Origin: Bretschneidera sinensis | Taxonomy: Eukaryota > Streptophyta > Magnoliopsida > Brassicales > Akaniaceae | DNA length: 64,000 bases | Direction: 5' to 3' | Assembly: GCA_023935145.1 (NCBI GenBank) | Contig: CM043700.1 | Location: 35,953,620 to 36,017,619 of the forward strand | Shown here: one piece after another, positions 36,314 through 49,222 of the stretch | Layout: each line of letters begins with the position of its first letter | How positions within the stretch are numbered: position 1 is the first letter of the stretch | The notes under the pieces: generated by a model | Told to the model about the DNA's origin: nothing | What the model saw: only the letters and a program-made list of their open reading frames with translations | Database searches by the model: none | Position numbers and translations under genes: made by a program

Positions 36314-36711
36314 GTGACAGCTGAAGCTCGTGTTGCTGAACTTGTTGCAGCTTCAAGATCCTCTGATGCTAGCAATAATTTAGCAAAACAAAATGAAGTC
36401 TTCACTGAGCTTATGGGTGAAGAGAGTTCCGGTCGTGTCCGAGGTAAGGGGTTTGGAGTTACACCCTCTGCTATATATGGACTTTCAGCTCAAATGAGGA
36501 ATGATATGAGATACCATGAGGCTTATACTGAAGAGATAAATAGTCTAAGAGCACAAATGGAAGAAAACAATAACAGTATGTGCATCAGATTGAACAGTAT
36601 ACGCATCAGATTGAACAGCAGGCGCATCAGATTCAAGAAATAACAGCTAAGCACGATGATCAAATGAATAGTATGCAATCCCAAATTGATGAGCGGAAGT
36701 TTTTACTATAA
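36314..36711 (+). pseudogene. C-terminal exon of a CACTA (Ptta/En/Spm-type) transposase, frameshifted
   Basis: The frame contains GEESSGRVRGKGFGVTPS, resembling the GRVRG.G.G.TPS signature found near the end of plant Ptta/En/Spm transposases, followed by a predicted coiled coil (HEAYTEEINSLRAQMEE). A frameshift near 36572 moves the frame; the other frame then gives three HQIEQ-type repeats (three 21-bp DNA repeats at about 36580-36640) and ends at TAA 36709-36711. The opening codon is not ATG and a splice acceptor precedes it, so this is an exon. Upstream catalytic parts are not seen. Confidence 0.65.
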
Positions 36712-36969
36712 CAGTTGGTAAATAGAGGACCTCATAATTGATGTTGATGGTAAAATAATTTTTCAAACTACATTCCATTATTTTGTTTTGTATGAATTTT
36801 ATATGTTAACTGTGATTGTTTTTTTTTTTTTTTGTGTGTAAATGAGATGACTTTTGTATTGAGTAAAAGAATTTTTGTGGATATTTGATGGTACATTTTA
36901 TTTATTGAAGGGTATTAGTGTTGATATTTAAGCTAAAATAATGTAAAAAAAAACAATTAAAACCACTTT

Positions 36970-37340
36970 TAATGGCGCTTAAAAACAATTTTTAGCGGCG
37001 CTTAAAAGTGTCATAATATAAATATGTCCACAATATAGCGGGGCTTCTAAGTGCCGATATATTTCGGTGCTTAAAAGAGCCGAAATATACCGGCGCTTAG
37101 AAGCGCCGCTATATAAGTGTCGGTATATTTTGGCGCTGAAAAGGGCCAAAATATAGAAGCGCCGAAAAAATATGCATATTGTGGCGCTTTCTTTAAGCCC
37201 TGGTATTTGCGCTTCGACACCACACATACTGGTGCTTTATCCAGCGCTTGCAATAAAAGCCGGTAATTCATATTGCGTCACTTTAAAGCGCCGAAATATT
37301 GAAAAAAAAAGTGCCAGCGTTGACCTTTTATCTTTTAGTG
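36970..37340 (+). mobile_element. 3' terminus of a CACTA DNA transposon with GGCGC subterminal repeats
   Basis: Short motifs of the type GGCGCTTAAAAG and AGCGCCGAAATA are repeated in both directions through the region, as in CACTA subterminal regions. The last bases read TTTTAGTG (37333-37340), ending in the diagnostic TAGTG. The transposase exon lies about 630 bp upstream in the same orientation. The matching CACTA 5' end was not located. Confidence 0.68.
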
Positions 37341-37342
37341 TT

Positions 37343-37517
37343 TGTTGGGATTTTACCCCAAAAATCTACCTACTCAAACATAAAATAATTAAATAGGTAA
37401 ATAAACAAACAAATATCAAGCACCTCCTACTAGAACAACCAACTATAAACTAGGAAACTACTTTTCCCAAACCAATTAGAATTCTTCTTTGTGAGAATTT
37501 GAGCCAAAATCCTAACA
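37343..37517 (-). repeat. Shortened Copia LTR of the element 5 family
   Basis: It matches both ends of the LTR at 63482-63839 (start TGTTGGGATTTTA, end AAAATCCTAACA) but lacks about 180 bp in the middle. A purine tract on the minus strand (37518-37528, GGTAGAGATT) adjoins it, so it is the 3' LTR of a minus-strand element. It begins two bases after the CACTA terminus. Confidence 0.75.
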
Positions 37518-38137
37518 AATCTCTACCAACATATTATCAACAAATCGAACTTTCTTCTTGGTTGGCGTGATCCTTCCTTTTGGTCTTTCCATATCTCCTC
37601 CACCTAATATTCCAAGCAAAACTTTCTCATCCAACACATATAAGCTGAATCCCAAATAGTACTATGCGGTAGCAGCTGTATAGAATAAGGTGTTGATCCC
37701 ACGAAGAGAACATTCTACAATTAGAGTCTTGTAAAAAATAATAGAAACAAAATTAAAAATTAATATTAAGAAAATGTTGAGAATTAAATGATACAATTGA
37801 ATTAAGTGAAAGAAAATCAATAATGAGTAACACAAGAGTCCAAGAATCCCTCCTAAATTTCACAGCTTCAACTTGTATCGATTCAGTAATTATAACTCAA
37901 CTACGTATTTCACATCCCAAATACGTAATCGGAAAATAATAGTGAAAGCACCAAAAATATTCTTTTGCAAATTATTATGAGAAATCTCCTTCTTGATTTT
38001 ACAAGTAATGCAATGGTCAATCATATATGATATCCTAAATCGACGATATATCCAGAGACAATAACGCAGTAAAGGGCCAACATATATAATTAATATACCG
38101 AAATCAATCGCATCCTAAATTCTACACATAAGAGAAG
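37518..38137. other. Unassigned region between LTR fragment and element 2
   Basis: It should include the 3' internal part of the element owning the LTR at 37343-37517. No reverse transcriptase or RNase H frame can be read. The last bases AGAAG (38133-38137) are the target duplication of element 2. Confidence 0.4.
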
Positions 38138-39010
38138 TGTTGGGAATTTTGTCTAAGAATTAAAGGCTGAAGTTTTTCAGCTTCAGGCTTCTGAGCCGCG
38201 GCGCAAGCTTGGCGCACCGTGGCCACTCGCAAGGAGGACTTGCATCCTCCTGGAGTGCGTCGTGGCATAGGCTGCTCTGCGCCGCGGCACGAGCTTATGC
38301 ACCGCGGCACTGACCAGTCGTGCCGCGACCACCAGTAAGTAGGGGTTTCTCCCCTGGAGTGAGTCGCGGCGCGAAGCACACATGATACCTGATGATGAGT
38401 TTTTTAAGCTGGTGCGTTGGTTTTGAATAAAATGCACAGGTTCACTTAGATCACTTAGAGGGCCATGATTATTTGGTTCTCAAGATCAAAGGGTTGAGAT
38501 TGGCTTCAAATTAGTTGTGGTAGTTGTTGCTCTATATATAAAGGGTTATCTAGGAGCAGTAACAACAAGATAGAAACAAGAGAAACAGGGAAGAAATACA
38601 AGAAGAAGTATCATTCTAAGAGTGGCTGGTGTTTAGAGAGATAGGCTCTCAAATCTTCAGAGGTGTTTCTAGTCAGAGAGAGTATTCAAGATTGGGCTTT
38701 TAGGGGTTTTTAATTGGAATTTTCTTAGGGAAAATTTTAGGGAAACACTTTGCTCTTATCTCTTTCTTTTCTCTTCTCTTATTTATCAAGAACACATGGT
38801 TCTTGAAGAGGTGTTGCTATAATTGTAAGAACTCCATTGATTTAGTGCAGAGAGCTCGGAGGAGCTCACGGGGACGTAGACAATTTGCCGAACCTCGATA
38901 ACAATTGCTTGTGTTTTCTCTTTTGTGGTTTGATTCTTATCCTGGTCCAAATCATTCTGGTTTGGGTGTTTGAAGGTCACAACCTGGGATTCTAAAAGAG
39001 ATTTTCAACA
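38138..39010 (+). repeat. Element 2, 5' LTR
   Basis: 873 bp, TGTTGGG...TTCAACA. The first third is rich in GCCGCGGC-type motifs, unlike the rest of the window. A TATA-like TATATATAAA lies at about 38533-38542. Confidence 0.9.
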
Positions 39011-39011
39011 G

Positions 39012-39023
39012 TGGTATCAGAGC
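39012..39023 (+). other. Element 2 primer-binding site (initiator-Met tRNA)
   Basis: TGGTATCAGAGC one base after the 5' LTR. Confidence 0.9.
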
Positions 39024-39176
39024 AAGACTTCAAGAATCAAAGGAAACTTCTTGGGTGATTTAAGAACGGTGTTGGGATCAAGATTTGATCGGGTTCTTGA
39101 GGTTTAGAAGTTGGAGAGAAGAGGTTTGGAAAGCAATTGTGGGTGCTGCATAAATCTTGGGATTTTTTCTTGCAAA

Positions 39177-42100
39177 ATGGGTTCAAACTTCATTATTGAG
39201 AAGTTTGATGGAAAGGGAGACTTTGCCCTTTGGAAGTGGAAAATCAAGGTGGTTCTTATGCAACAAAAGGTGGACTTGGCGATTGGAGAAGATTACGATT
39301 TTTCAGTAAGTATCACGGAGCTCCAGCGGAATGAGATGAAGAAGATGGCGTATAGCACTATCTTTCTGCACATGTCGGATAGTGTGACAAGGGAATGTGG
39401 AGTTCGGAAGATTCAACTGTCATTTGGAAGAAACTAGATGAGTCGTTTCTTACCAAAACTCTCCCTAATAAAATCTATCTTAAAAAACGTATCTTTGTTT
39501 TTAAAATGGATCCTAATAAAGAGTTGCAAGATAATCTTGATGTGTTTAATAAACTAGTTCAAGATTTGACTAGTTGTAGTATAACATTCTCGGATGAACA
39601 ATTGGCTGTTATATTGTTGAATTCTCTTCCCGATTGTTTTGAAAGCTTGATTAATGCTATTGAATATGGAAAAGATACACTAACCAAAAAAATTGTGATT
39701 AATGCTATAAGGGCTCATGATTTCAAAGCCAAGATGAAGGAAGGATCAAGTGAAGAAGGTCTGTTTGTTAGAGGAAGGCCTGTAACTCGGAATGGCAGCA
39801 ACATCTATGGCAACTACCGGGACAAACCAAAGGGTAGAGGTCAAAGTCATGGAAGATCGCATTCTAAACCGAAGATTGGAGGAAAGCAATGCTACTACTA
39901 CAATAAGGAGGGCCATTTCAAGAGAGATTGCAAGAAAATGATAAAGGATGAGAAAAGAAGAGGCCTTACCAACAATGGAGAGGCTTCTATTGCCAAGGGA
40001 GAACAGCAAGATAATGATGTTCTTGTTGTGTGCTCAAATGTGAGTGAGAGGCAAAGCAGCGAGAAATAGATCTTGGATTCCATGTGCACTTATCACATGT
40101 GTTCTCACCGTGATTGGTTTAAGAATTTTAAGGAAACCAATTAAGGAAAGGTTTTCTTGGGGAATGATACTTCTTGCCAAGTGAGGGGCATAGGAGACAT
40201 CCAATTGAGGATGTTTGATGGAGTTACAAGGCTACTGCGGAATGTGAGATACCTTCCAGATTTGAGAAAAAAATTGATCTCATTGGGGAAATTAGATTCC
40301 ATGGGGTACACATACAAAGCAGAGGGAGGAAAGATCAAGATAACCAAGGGAGCCTTGGTGGTGATCAAAACAGTGATAAAGGATGGTCTCTATGAGATGA
40401 TTGGAGAGATGGACATCAAGGATCAAGCAGCAAGCTTGATGGCTGAGATTGATAAGGCGGTTCTTTGGCATAATCGCTTGGGATATATGAGCGAAAAGGG
40501 GCTGCAAGTTCTCAGCAAGGATGGTTTACTTGATGGTGACAAGGTAGAAAAACTTGATTTTTGCGAGAGTTGTGTTCTTGGGAAGCAACATCGGCTTAGC
40601 TTCAACACCGGAGTGCACAAATCAAAGGGTATTCTTAACTACATTCATGCAGATCTTTGGGGCCAGCAAGAACACCAACACAATGAGGTAATATTTACTT
40701 TCTTTCTTTGATTGATGATTATTCTAGAAAGGTTTGGGTTTATTTGTTTAAAAACAAATTGAATGCTTTGAATAAGTTTATGGTGTGGAAAAAGTTGCTG
40801 GAAACTTAAACGGGCAAGGTAGGTAAGGTTTTGAGAACTAATAATGGCTAGAAATTTTGCAATCAAGATTTTGACAAATTTTGTGAGTTAAATGGGATTC
40901 TAAGATATAGAATGGTTGCGAAAACCCCTCAGCAAAATGGAGTTGCTGAGAGGATGAATAGGACCCTTTTGGACAAGGTTAGGTGCATGATTATTGGCTC
41001 CGGTTTACCCAAGTGTTTTTGGAGGGAAGCTGTATCTACTGTTGCGTATTTGGTTAATAGATCACCCTCTAGAGCTTTGGATCTTAAGACTCGTAAGGAG
41101 ATGTGGAGTGGAAAACTCTTTGAGTTAAGCAACCTTAGGACTTTTGGATGTGCTGCGTTTGCACATCAAAAGAATGATAAACTTAGCCCAAGGTCTAGAA
41201 AGTGTGTGTTTCTAGGATATAGTGAAGGGGTTAAGGGGTATAGGTTGTGGTCCTTAGAGCCAAAAGGAACTAAACTCATAACAAGTAGGGATATCATTTT
41301 TAATGAGCTATTATTTCCCTATTTGGAGAAAACTAACCCTGCAAGGGAAAGCGAGCAAACCAGCCCAGTTTATGTGGAGCATAGCATCAAAGAAAATTCG
41401 ATTCAAGTAAAGCAAGGAAGGCAGGAGGGTTCGGATCAGGTAGAGCCCATTGATGAAGGCCAAGCTCAAAACACTTAAGAGGAGGCTGAACTAAAAAGGG
41501 ATGATGCAACAAATCAGAATGATTATCAGCTCACAAGAGACTGGGAAAGGAGGCAGATCAGACCACCTTTGAGATATGGTTTTGTGGATGCTAATATAAC
41601 AACTCCTTATTCAGAATGAGGGATAATCAACTATGAACCAGAAACTTACACTGATTCCATGGGATGTAAGGATTCATCAAGATGGAAGCTAGCTATGGAG
41701 GAGGAGATGCATTCTTTGAGGAAGAACAACTCTTGGGAATTGGTGCCTAAACCAGAAAAACAAAGAGTTGTGGATTGTAAGTAGATTTACAAGATCAAAG
41801 AAGGAAACACTCCAAGGGATAAATTCCAGTATAAGGCTAGGTTAGTGGTGAAGGGGTTCAAACAAAGAGAAGGCATAGATTTCACAGAAATTTTCTCACC
41901 GGTTGTGAAATACAAGACGATAAGGATAGTGTTAGCTAGGATGGTCCAATTTAATTGGAAGATTGAACAAATGGATGTGAAGGCAACGTTCTTACATGGA
42001 GTGCTTGATGAGACCATCTACATAAGACAACCCGAACGCTATGAGGAAATAAGGAAGGGGGATTTAGTGTGTAAATTGAAGAAATCTCTCTATGGCCTGA

Positions 42101-43203
42101 AGCAATCACCTCGGCAATGGAATAAAAGGTTTGATTCCTTTGTAACTAGCTTGGGTTTCATGAGGAGCTACTATGATTCGTGCTTGTACTACAAAGGTCA
42201 CAAAGTGGAGGAAATGGTGATTATCCTCATCTATGTTGATGATATGCTATTGGTTGGTAGCAGCAAAGAGAGGATAGAAAGGTTGAAGTCTCAATTCAGT
42301 TCGGAGTTTGAGATGAAAGATCTTGGTCATGTTAAAAAGATCCCTAGGATGAGTATAATCCGGGAAAGGGAGAGAAACAGATTGAAGGTTTCTCAGACTT
42401 CTTACATAGAAGATATGATATCTAAATTCTCTATGGAAGATAGTAAACCAGTAAAGATTCCCCTTGCTAGTCATTTCAAGTTCTCTAGCAATCAATGTCC
42501 TAGATCGGATTAGGAGAAGAAAGAAATAGAAAAGGTCCTTTACTCTAGTGTGGTTGGATCAATCATGTTCATGATGGTAAGCATTAGACCCGATATTTCT
42601 TATGCCATTAATGTTCTTAGCAGGTTTATGAGTAATCCTGAAAAGGAGCATTAGCTTGGGATGAAGTGGTTGCTGAGGTATTTGAAGGGAAGCTCAGATG
42701 TGGGGCTTGTTTACGAGAAGAGAGGTAAGTCCATCTGATTAGAAGGTTATGCTGATTCAGACTACGAAGCAGACCGGGATAAGAGAAGATCGATTACTTC
42801 ATACTTCTTCAACTTAAACGGATGTTGTATAAGTTGGAAGGCTCAGTTATAGCCGGTGGTAGCACTCTCAACAACCGAAGCAGAGTACATAGCAGCAATG
42901 GAAGCTATTAAGGAGGCTATGTGGTGTAAAGGGTTGTTGGAAGAGTTGAAGGTCCTAAAAGAGCAGGTGGTGGTGTATTCGGATAGCCAAAGTACGTTGT
43001 ATTTGTGTAAGAATCCGGTGTTCCATGAGAGGACTAAGCATATGGATGTTCGATATTATTTCATTCGATAAAATGTTACGGAAGGAAGCATTCATGTGGA
43101 CAAAGTGGCAACGGAAGAAAATCTTGCAGATTTAGGCACTAAAGTTCTAACTCTAAGCAAGTTCAATCATTACCTTGAACTTCTTAGAATTGAAATCGGA
43201 TGA
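39177..43203 (+). pseudogene. Element 2 gag-pol, multiple stops and frameshifts
   Basis: In order: gag start at 39177 and frameshift near 39400; gag with zinc knuckle CYYYNKEGHFKRDC (its second Cys and its His neighbour altered) to 40069; TAG at 40067-40069 in place of the Trp before the protease site, whose DSG reads DSM; integrase zinc region 40157-40711; integrase core 40912-41478 (QQNGVAERMN); reverse transcriptase 41845-42513 with YVDD intact; RNase H 42856-43071 (TTEAEYIAAMEA); TGA at 43201. Unlike element 1 it has no large deletions, so it serves as the reference for the missing segments there. Confidence 0.9.
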
Positions 43204-43283
43204 TGTGGTGGCTCATGTTGAGTTGGATCCTGAGTTCTCGGCACAGTTGGTTCGGGTTTAATTTCTTAGACAAAGGTAGAGTT

Positions 43284-43369
43284 TGTTGGGAATTTTGTCT
43301 AAGAATTAAAGGCTGAAGTTTTTCAGCTTCAGGCGTCTGAGCCGCGATTTCTTAGACAAAGGTAGAGTT
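43284..43369 (+). repeat. 86-bp tandem duplication of polypurine tract plus LTR start
   Basis: The purine tract (TTAGACAAAGGTAGAGTT) and the first ~64 bp of the LTR occur twice in a row, so TGTTGGG is found at both 43284 and 43370. Only the second copy leads into a full LTR. Confidence 0.88.
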
Positions 43370-44263
43370 TGTTGGGAATTTTGTCTAAGAATTAAAGGCT
43401 GAAGTTTTTCAGCTTCAGGCCTCTGAGCCGCGGTGCAGGCTTAGCACGTCACAGCCACTTGCAAAGAGGACTTGCATCCTCCTAAAGTGGGCCACAGCAC
43501 AGGCTACTCTAAGCCATGGCACGGGCTTATGCATTACGGCATGGACCAGCCGCGCCGTGGCCACCAGCAAGTAGGGGTTTCTCTTTTGGAGCGCGCCATG
43601 GCACGCCCTGTTCTGTGCTGCGGCGCGAAGCACACTTGATACCTGATGATGAGTTTTTTCAGCTGGTGCATTGGTTTGATTAAAACACACAGGTTCACTT
43701 AGACCACTTAGAGGGTCATGATTGTTTGGTTCTTAAGATCAAAGGGTTGAGATTGGCTTCAAATTGGTTGTGGTAGTTATTGCTCTATATATAAAGGGTT
43801 ATCTAGGAGCAATAACAACAAGATAGCTACAAGAGAAACAGGAAAGAAACACAAGAAGAAGTCTCATTCCAAGAGTGGCTGGTGTTTAGAGAGATAGGCT
43901 CTCAAATCTTCAGAGGTGTTTCTAGTCAGAGAGAGTATTCAATATTGGGGTTTTAGGGCTTTGTAATTGGAATTTTCTTGGGGAAAATTCCAGGGAAACA
44001 CTTTGCTCTTATCTTTTTCTTTTCTCTTCTCTCATTCATCAAGAACACATGGTTCTTGAAGAGGTGTTGCTGTAATTGTAAGAACTCCATTGATTTAGTA
44101 CAGAGAGTTCGGAGGAGCTCACGGGGACGTAGGCAATTTGCCGAACCTCGATAACAATTGCTTGTGTTTTCTCTTTTGTGGTTTGATTCTTGTCCTGGTC
44201 CAAATCATTCTGGTTTAGGTGTTTGAAGGTCACAACCTGGGATTCTAAAGATGATTTTTAATA
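43370..44263 (+). repeat. Element 2, 3' LTR
   Basis: 894 bp. Compared with the 5' LTR it keeps about 20 bp (around GGCACGCCCTGTTCTGTGC) missing there and shows many transitions at former CG sites. Confidence 0.9.
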
Positions 44264-44268
44264 AGAAG

Positions 44269-44877
44269 CATGACTGAACTTATATGGAGAAAAAGAACAA
44301 CAATCACCGGAGTTAAATAAAATCTATGGGAGAAGAAAATATAATTGACTGTCACACAAAAACATCAACTTCAATATTAAATAAATGGAACAGCTCAAAA
44401 TAATTATTCAATGTTAAAAACACAAATACTGAAATAAATACAAGCCAAACCCGTTATGTCTACCAGTTTATCTCTTTGCCTTGGTTGAAACTTAGCTTAG
44501 CCGATAATACATAATCACAACAGCTCTCTAGAAATTCAGTGTGTATCTCTTCAGAAAAATCAAAACTGCCATAACTTTCTCTAGAAAAATCATATTTATG
44601 AGCCATAAAATTCTCCAGAAAATTGACATCCGGATCTTTCCAGGCATATATGGCTCATTTCCTGGTTCTTTCTGAATCAATACAGTTTGATCTACAAAAA
44701 TGACTGATTTGTACGGGCAATTCTGGCAATTTAGTGAAACTACTTTTCACCCTTTGCTAGTGACAACATAACTTAGCAAAATGCTCAATTTATTTTTAAC
44801 AGTCTAGAAATGATGGGTTTTGTTGCACTCCTTTTGGGAATCCCGGTTTCACTCTGAACTGGTCCGGATGTTGTGGA
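44269..44877. other. Unassigned region between elements 2 and 3
   Basis: About 600 bp, AT-rich, with no open frame of note and no similarity recognised to the rest of the window. Confidence 0.5.
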
Positions 44878-44958
44878 TGATATATTAATCTTGATACTAA
44901 TACACAAATAATCAATGATACAGCCAAGATCTTTTCATATTAAACTTGTCAAGAATTC

Positions 44959-45000
<42 letters not shown>

Positions 45001-45426
45001 TGAGAAGATGAGTTAGAAACAAACCGGAATCTATTGCAAGCAAGCCCCCTTGGGTTGATCTTCTAAGACTACAAGGAGAACCACCTTTAGTATGGGAACT
45101 AATCAACTAAATGTTAGAGGGGAGGGAGAAGAACTGTTTGTTTCAATAAAATTTAACACACGTTAAACACCCTCCCCTAATGTCTATTTATTTCCCTGTG
45201 CCTTAGGGACCATAACCGTAATAGTTACCTCACACATGTACATTGGGTCTTTGGTCCATTAACAAAGACCCATACCACATCGGGCTTCTACACATAAGGT
45301 GGCCTATACTAAAGAACCTTGATACTTTGGAGACCTATAAAAATTATATCACTTAATTGGGTCTTTTATTAGATAACGGGTCTACATGTACAATGTTGTA
45401 ACATATCTGAACCTAAAATTCCAATA
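44878..45426 (-). repeat. Element 3, 3' LTR (left)
   Basis: Starts TGATATATTAATC on the plus strand. The inner end CAACA has become CAATA. It contains a (TA)n tract at 44960-44996. Confidence 0.88.
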
Positions 45427-45864
45427 ATCTCCCACTTGGGTTACATATGTTATCCTTTATATTGTATATGAAGATAACCTTAATTGAGCTCATTTGTGCT
45501 ATCTAAACCAAAATATCCAACAATAATCTGGTCCATTAACCATATCAATGTAGGATCAAAGCGGCCTTTATCACATTTATCGTAACAAGACCCATCAATG
45601 ATCACAACACTAACACAATTAACGACATAGATCTAGTATGGATGTGTAGCATGGAAATTACACGAAATGTGATCTTAAACATGTTAATTTCCAACTGGTC
45701 CTCCATATGACTCAAAAGAATCATATAAAATACTTTTAAACATTAAATGCAAAACTGCAATGAAAGTCATTTTAGAGTAATCAAAAATACATAATCCAAA
45801 GTCTATACAGAACAACATAACCATGCCAATTAAGCAAAAGTAAAAGGCCAAATACAAACTCCCA

Positions 45865-48800
45865 CTATACAGGCATATGGTCCAAAAGAACAACACTCAT
45901 GTGAGCAACATGCTCATGAAACACTATGGGTGGCAAACCCTTAGTAAGTGGATCCGCAATCATAGAGTTTGTACTGATATGCTCAATTGACACTTGAGAA
46001 TTCTGGACTCTCTCTTTGACAACCCGAAACTTGATGTCAATATCCTTTGACCTCGACGAGCTTCGGTTGTTCTTGGAATACAACTCAGCAGCCTTATTAT
46101 CATAATAAATTGTTAATAGTCTATCAATTTCATCAATCGTGCGCATCCCAGTGATAAAATTTTGCAGCCATATTCCTTGATTTGATGCCTCATGGCAAGC
46201 TATGAACTCTGCCTCCATGGTGGGAGTAGTTATGAGTGACTGTTTCACACTCTTCCATGATATAGCTCCTCCAACTAATATAAAGACATAGCCAGAAGTT
46301 GCTCTCCTACTATCAAACACCCAGCAAAATCAGAGTCTGAATACTCAACGATCTCCAAAAGATTCGATCTCCGATATGTGAGAATATAATCCTTCGTTCT
46401 CTGTAGATATCTCATAACCCGTTTAGCTGCTTTCCAATGATCCACGCCCGGGTTACTCAAATATCTGCCTAGCATTCCAACAATGTACGCAATGTCTGGT
46501 CGCGTATATACTTGTCCATATATGAGACTTCCAACAGTCGAAGCATAAGGATATTTCTTCATTTCCTTCTTCTCAAGTTCATTTTTTCGGACATTGGAGC
46601 AAACCAAACTTATCACCCTTTGCCACGGGTGTGTTTCCTGGTGCATAACCACTCATGTTAAATCTACTTAGCACTTTATCAATATAGACCTTCTGTGACA
46701 GTCTAAGTATACCTCTGGAATGATCTCTATGGATCTGTATACCCAAAACAAAGGACGCACCACCAAGATCTTTCATTTTAAATTTACTTGATAGAAATCT
46801 CTTGGTTTCATGCAATAGGCCTATATTGCTGCTTGCCAGTAGAATGTCGTCTACATATAGCACCAGGATAATGAATTTCTCCCACTGAACTTGAGATATA
46901 TGCACTGATCAATGGTGTTTTTCTTAAATCCAAATGATGTAATCATCTGATCAAATTTTCGATACCATTGCTGGGATGCCTATTTTAAGCCATAAATGGA
47001 CTTTTTAAGCTTGCATACAAGATGCTTTGAATCATTGGACTCAAAGTTCTCCGGTTGCACCATGTATATTGTTTCTTCAATGTTTCCATTGAGAAATGTT
47101 GTTTTAATGTCCATTTGATGTAGCTCCAAATCATAGCGAGCTACAAGTGCCATAATGATTCTAAAAGAATCTTTCGTCAAAACCGACAAAAAAGTCTCTT
47201 TATAATCAATGCTTTCCTTTTGAGTGAAACCTTTGGCGACTAGGCGGGCCTTATACCTTTCAATGTTGCCTTTTGAATCCCATTTGGTTTTAAATATCCA
47301 TTTGCAACCAATCGGTTTCGCACCTTTGGGCAACTCTACTAAGTCCCAAACACCATTGTCATCCATTGATTTCATCTCATCCTTCATAGTTTCAATCCAT
47401 TTTTCAGAATTAGGATATTGTGAGACTTGACTAAAAGAAGTCGGATCATCTTTCAGACCCATATCAAACTCATGTTCCTGGAGATACACAACATAATCAG
47501 TCGAAATCGCATTTCTCCTTTCTCTAGTGGATCTCCTTAATGGCACTTCCACTTGAGGTTGTTGAGGTACCTCTTGATGAACCTCGAATGATTCCTGATT
47601 TTGAGCAGACGGCAATTCAGGTTTGTCATCAATGCGTTGGATCTCCGGATTTGCATTTTGAATAACATCAGGTATGGATACCTGAATGTTTTCAGTTGCA
47701 ACAACAGGAATATAAACACATTCCTCTTCAAAATTGACTTGCCTGAGTTGGTCTCTGCCACTTAACTCAACATCCTCAATGAATTTGGCATTGCCCGTTT
47801 CAAAAAAGGATCTATTAGAGGAATCATAAAATTTGAAACTCTTTGATCTTTCAGAGTATCGAACAAAATAGCAGCTAACGGTCACTGAGTCTAGCTTCTT
47901 CTCATTTGGCTTATAAGGCCGAGCCTCTGCTGGACATCCTCAAACTTGCAAATGCCTAATGCTAGGATTTTTGCCTGTCCATAACTCATATGGGGTTTTA
48001 GCTACTGCTTTACTTGGAACTCTGTTCAGAATATAAACTACAGTCTTGATGGCTTTACCCCAAAGCGATTATGGCAAAGAAGAATGACTAATCATACTTC
48101 TTACCATATCCTTTAAGGTTCAGTTTCATCTCTCAGCTACATCATTTTGACTGGGAGTCCCTGGCATGGTGTATTGAGGAACGATCCCACATTTCATCAA
48201 AAATTTGGCAAAGGGTCCGGGACGTTGTTCACCTGATCCATCATATTTACTGTAGTATTCACCTCCATGGTCAGATTTGACAGCCTTAATTTTCTTGCCT
48301 AATTGATTTTCAACTTCAACTTTGAAATTCTTGAACATATCTATAGATTGAGACTTCTCATGAATTAAATAAAGATAGCCATACCTGGAGTAGTCATCTA
48401 TGAAAATGATAAAATATTGTTGTCCATTCCAAGAAGCTGTAGGGAATGAACCACAAATATCCGTATGTATCAATTCTAAGATACTATTACTTCTATTAGC
48501 ACCTTTATTTTTAACATTTGTTTGTCTTCCCTTAATGCACTTAATGCAGACTTCAAAATCTGACAAATCTAAGGGATCAAGAATTCCTTCTGACACAAGT
48601 CTTTGATCATTTGTTTAGAAATATGTCCTAAACGCTTGTGCCATAACATTAATGAATTCTCGTTTTTTAATCTGCGCTTAATACCAATATTACTGGTATG
48701 CAAGGATTCGTTTTCTTTGGAGGCAATCATATCCAGTTTATATAAATTATCAATTAAAGAACCGATACCAAACAAATTTAAATTCTGAAAAAGACTAAAC

Positions 48801-49222
48801 TTTATATTTCCAAATGAACAAGAAAAACCTGATTTGTCCAAACATGAAATAGAAACCAATTTCCATCTAAAAGACGATACATAAAAAGTCTCATCCAAAT
48901 CCAAATTACAACCAGATTCCAATTGTAATCTAAATAAAAAAACTACCTCCACAGGAGCTCTTTCGCCATTTCCTACATAGATGAATCTTTCAGTATCAGT
49001 TGGCGTTCGGCTCCTTATGCACCCCTGCATAGAAACACTTATGCGAGTAGTTGCACTTGTATCTATCCACCAAGTGTTCTTAGGTACAAAGGCCAAATTA
49101 ACTTCTGAACAAACAAAGTTTAGAAGTTTAACCTTCTTCTCATGCCAGGTCACATACTTGGCGTATTTTGTGCAGTCTTTCTTCACATAACCAGCTTTGT
49201 GGCAAAAGAATCAAGTTATACC
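45865..49222 (-). pseudogene. Element 3 pol (protease to RNase H), decayed
   Basis: Reading leftward: remains of the zinc knuckle (FFCHKAGYVKKDC, first Cys codon now TGA, His now Tyr) at about 49175-49212; protease with DTSA instead of the catalytic D-T/S-G-A; integrase zinc region and core (48126-48596, QND in place of QNG); reverse transcriptase start (46980-47885) and YVDD part (46579-46905); RNase H (45865-46320). Frameshifts separate the pieces. Confidence 0.88.

Larger units (their letters stand above)
38138..44263 (+). mobile_element. Ty1/Copia LTR retrotransposon, element 2 (6126 bp, decayed)
   Basis: LTRs at 38138-39010 and 43370-44263, target duplication AGAAG (38133-38137 and 44264-44268), primer site at 39012-39023. 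Its gag-pol is a relative of element 1, but the LTRs share only their terminal region with element 1. Coding frames are interrupted by stops and frameshifts. The right LTR has many C-to-T and G-to-A changes, and its terminal CAACA is TAATA. Confidence 0.93.
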
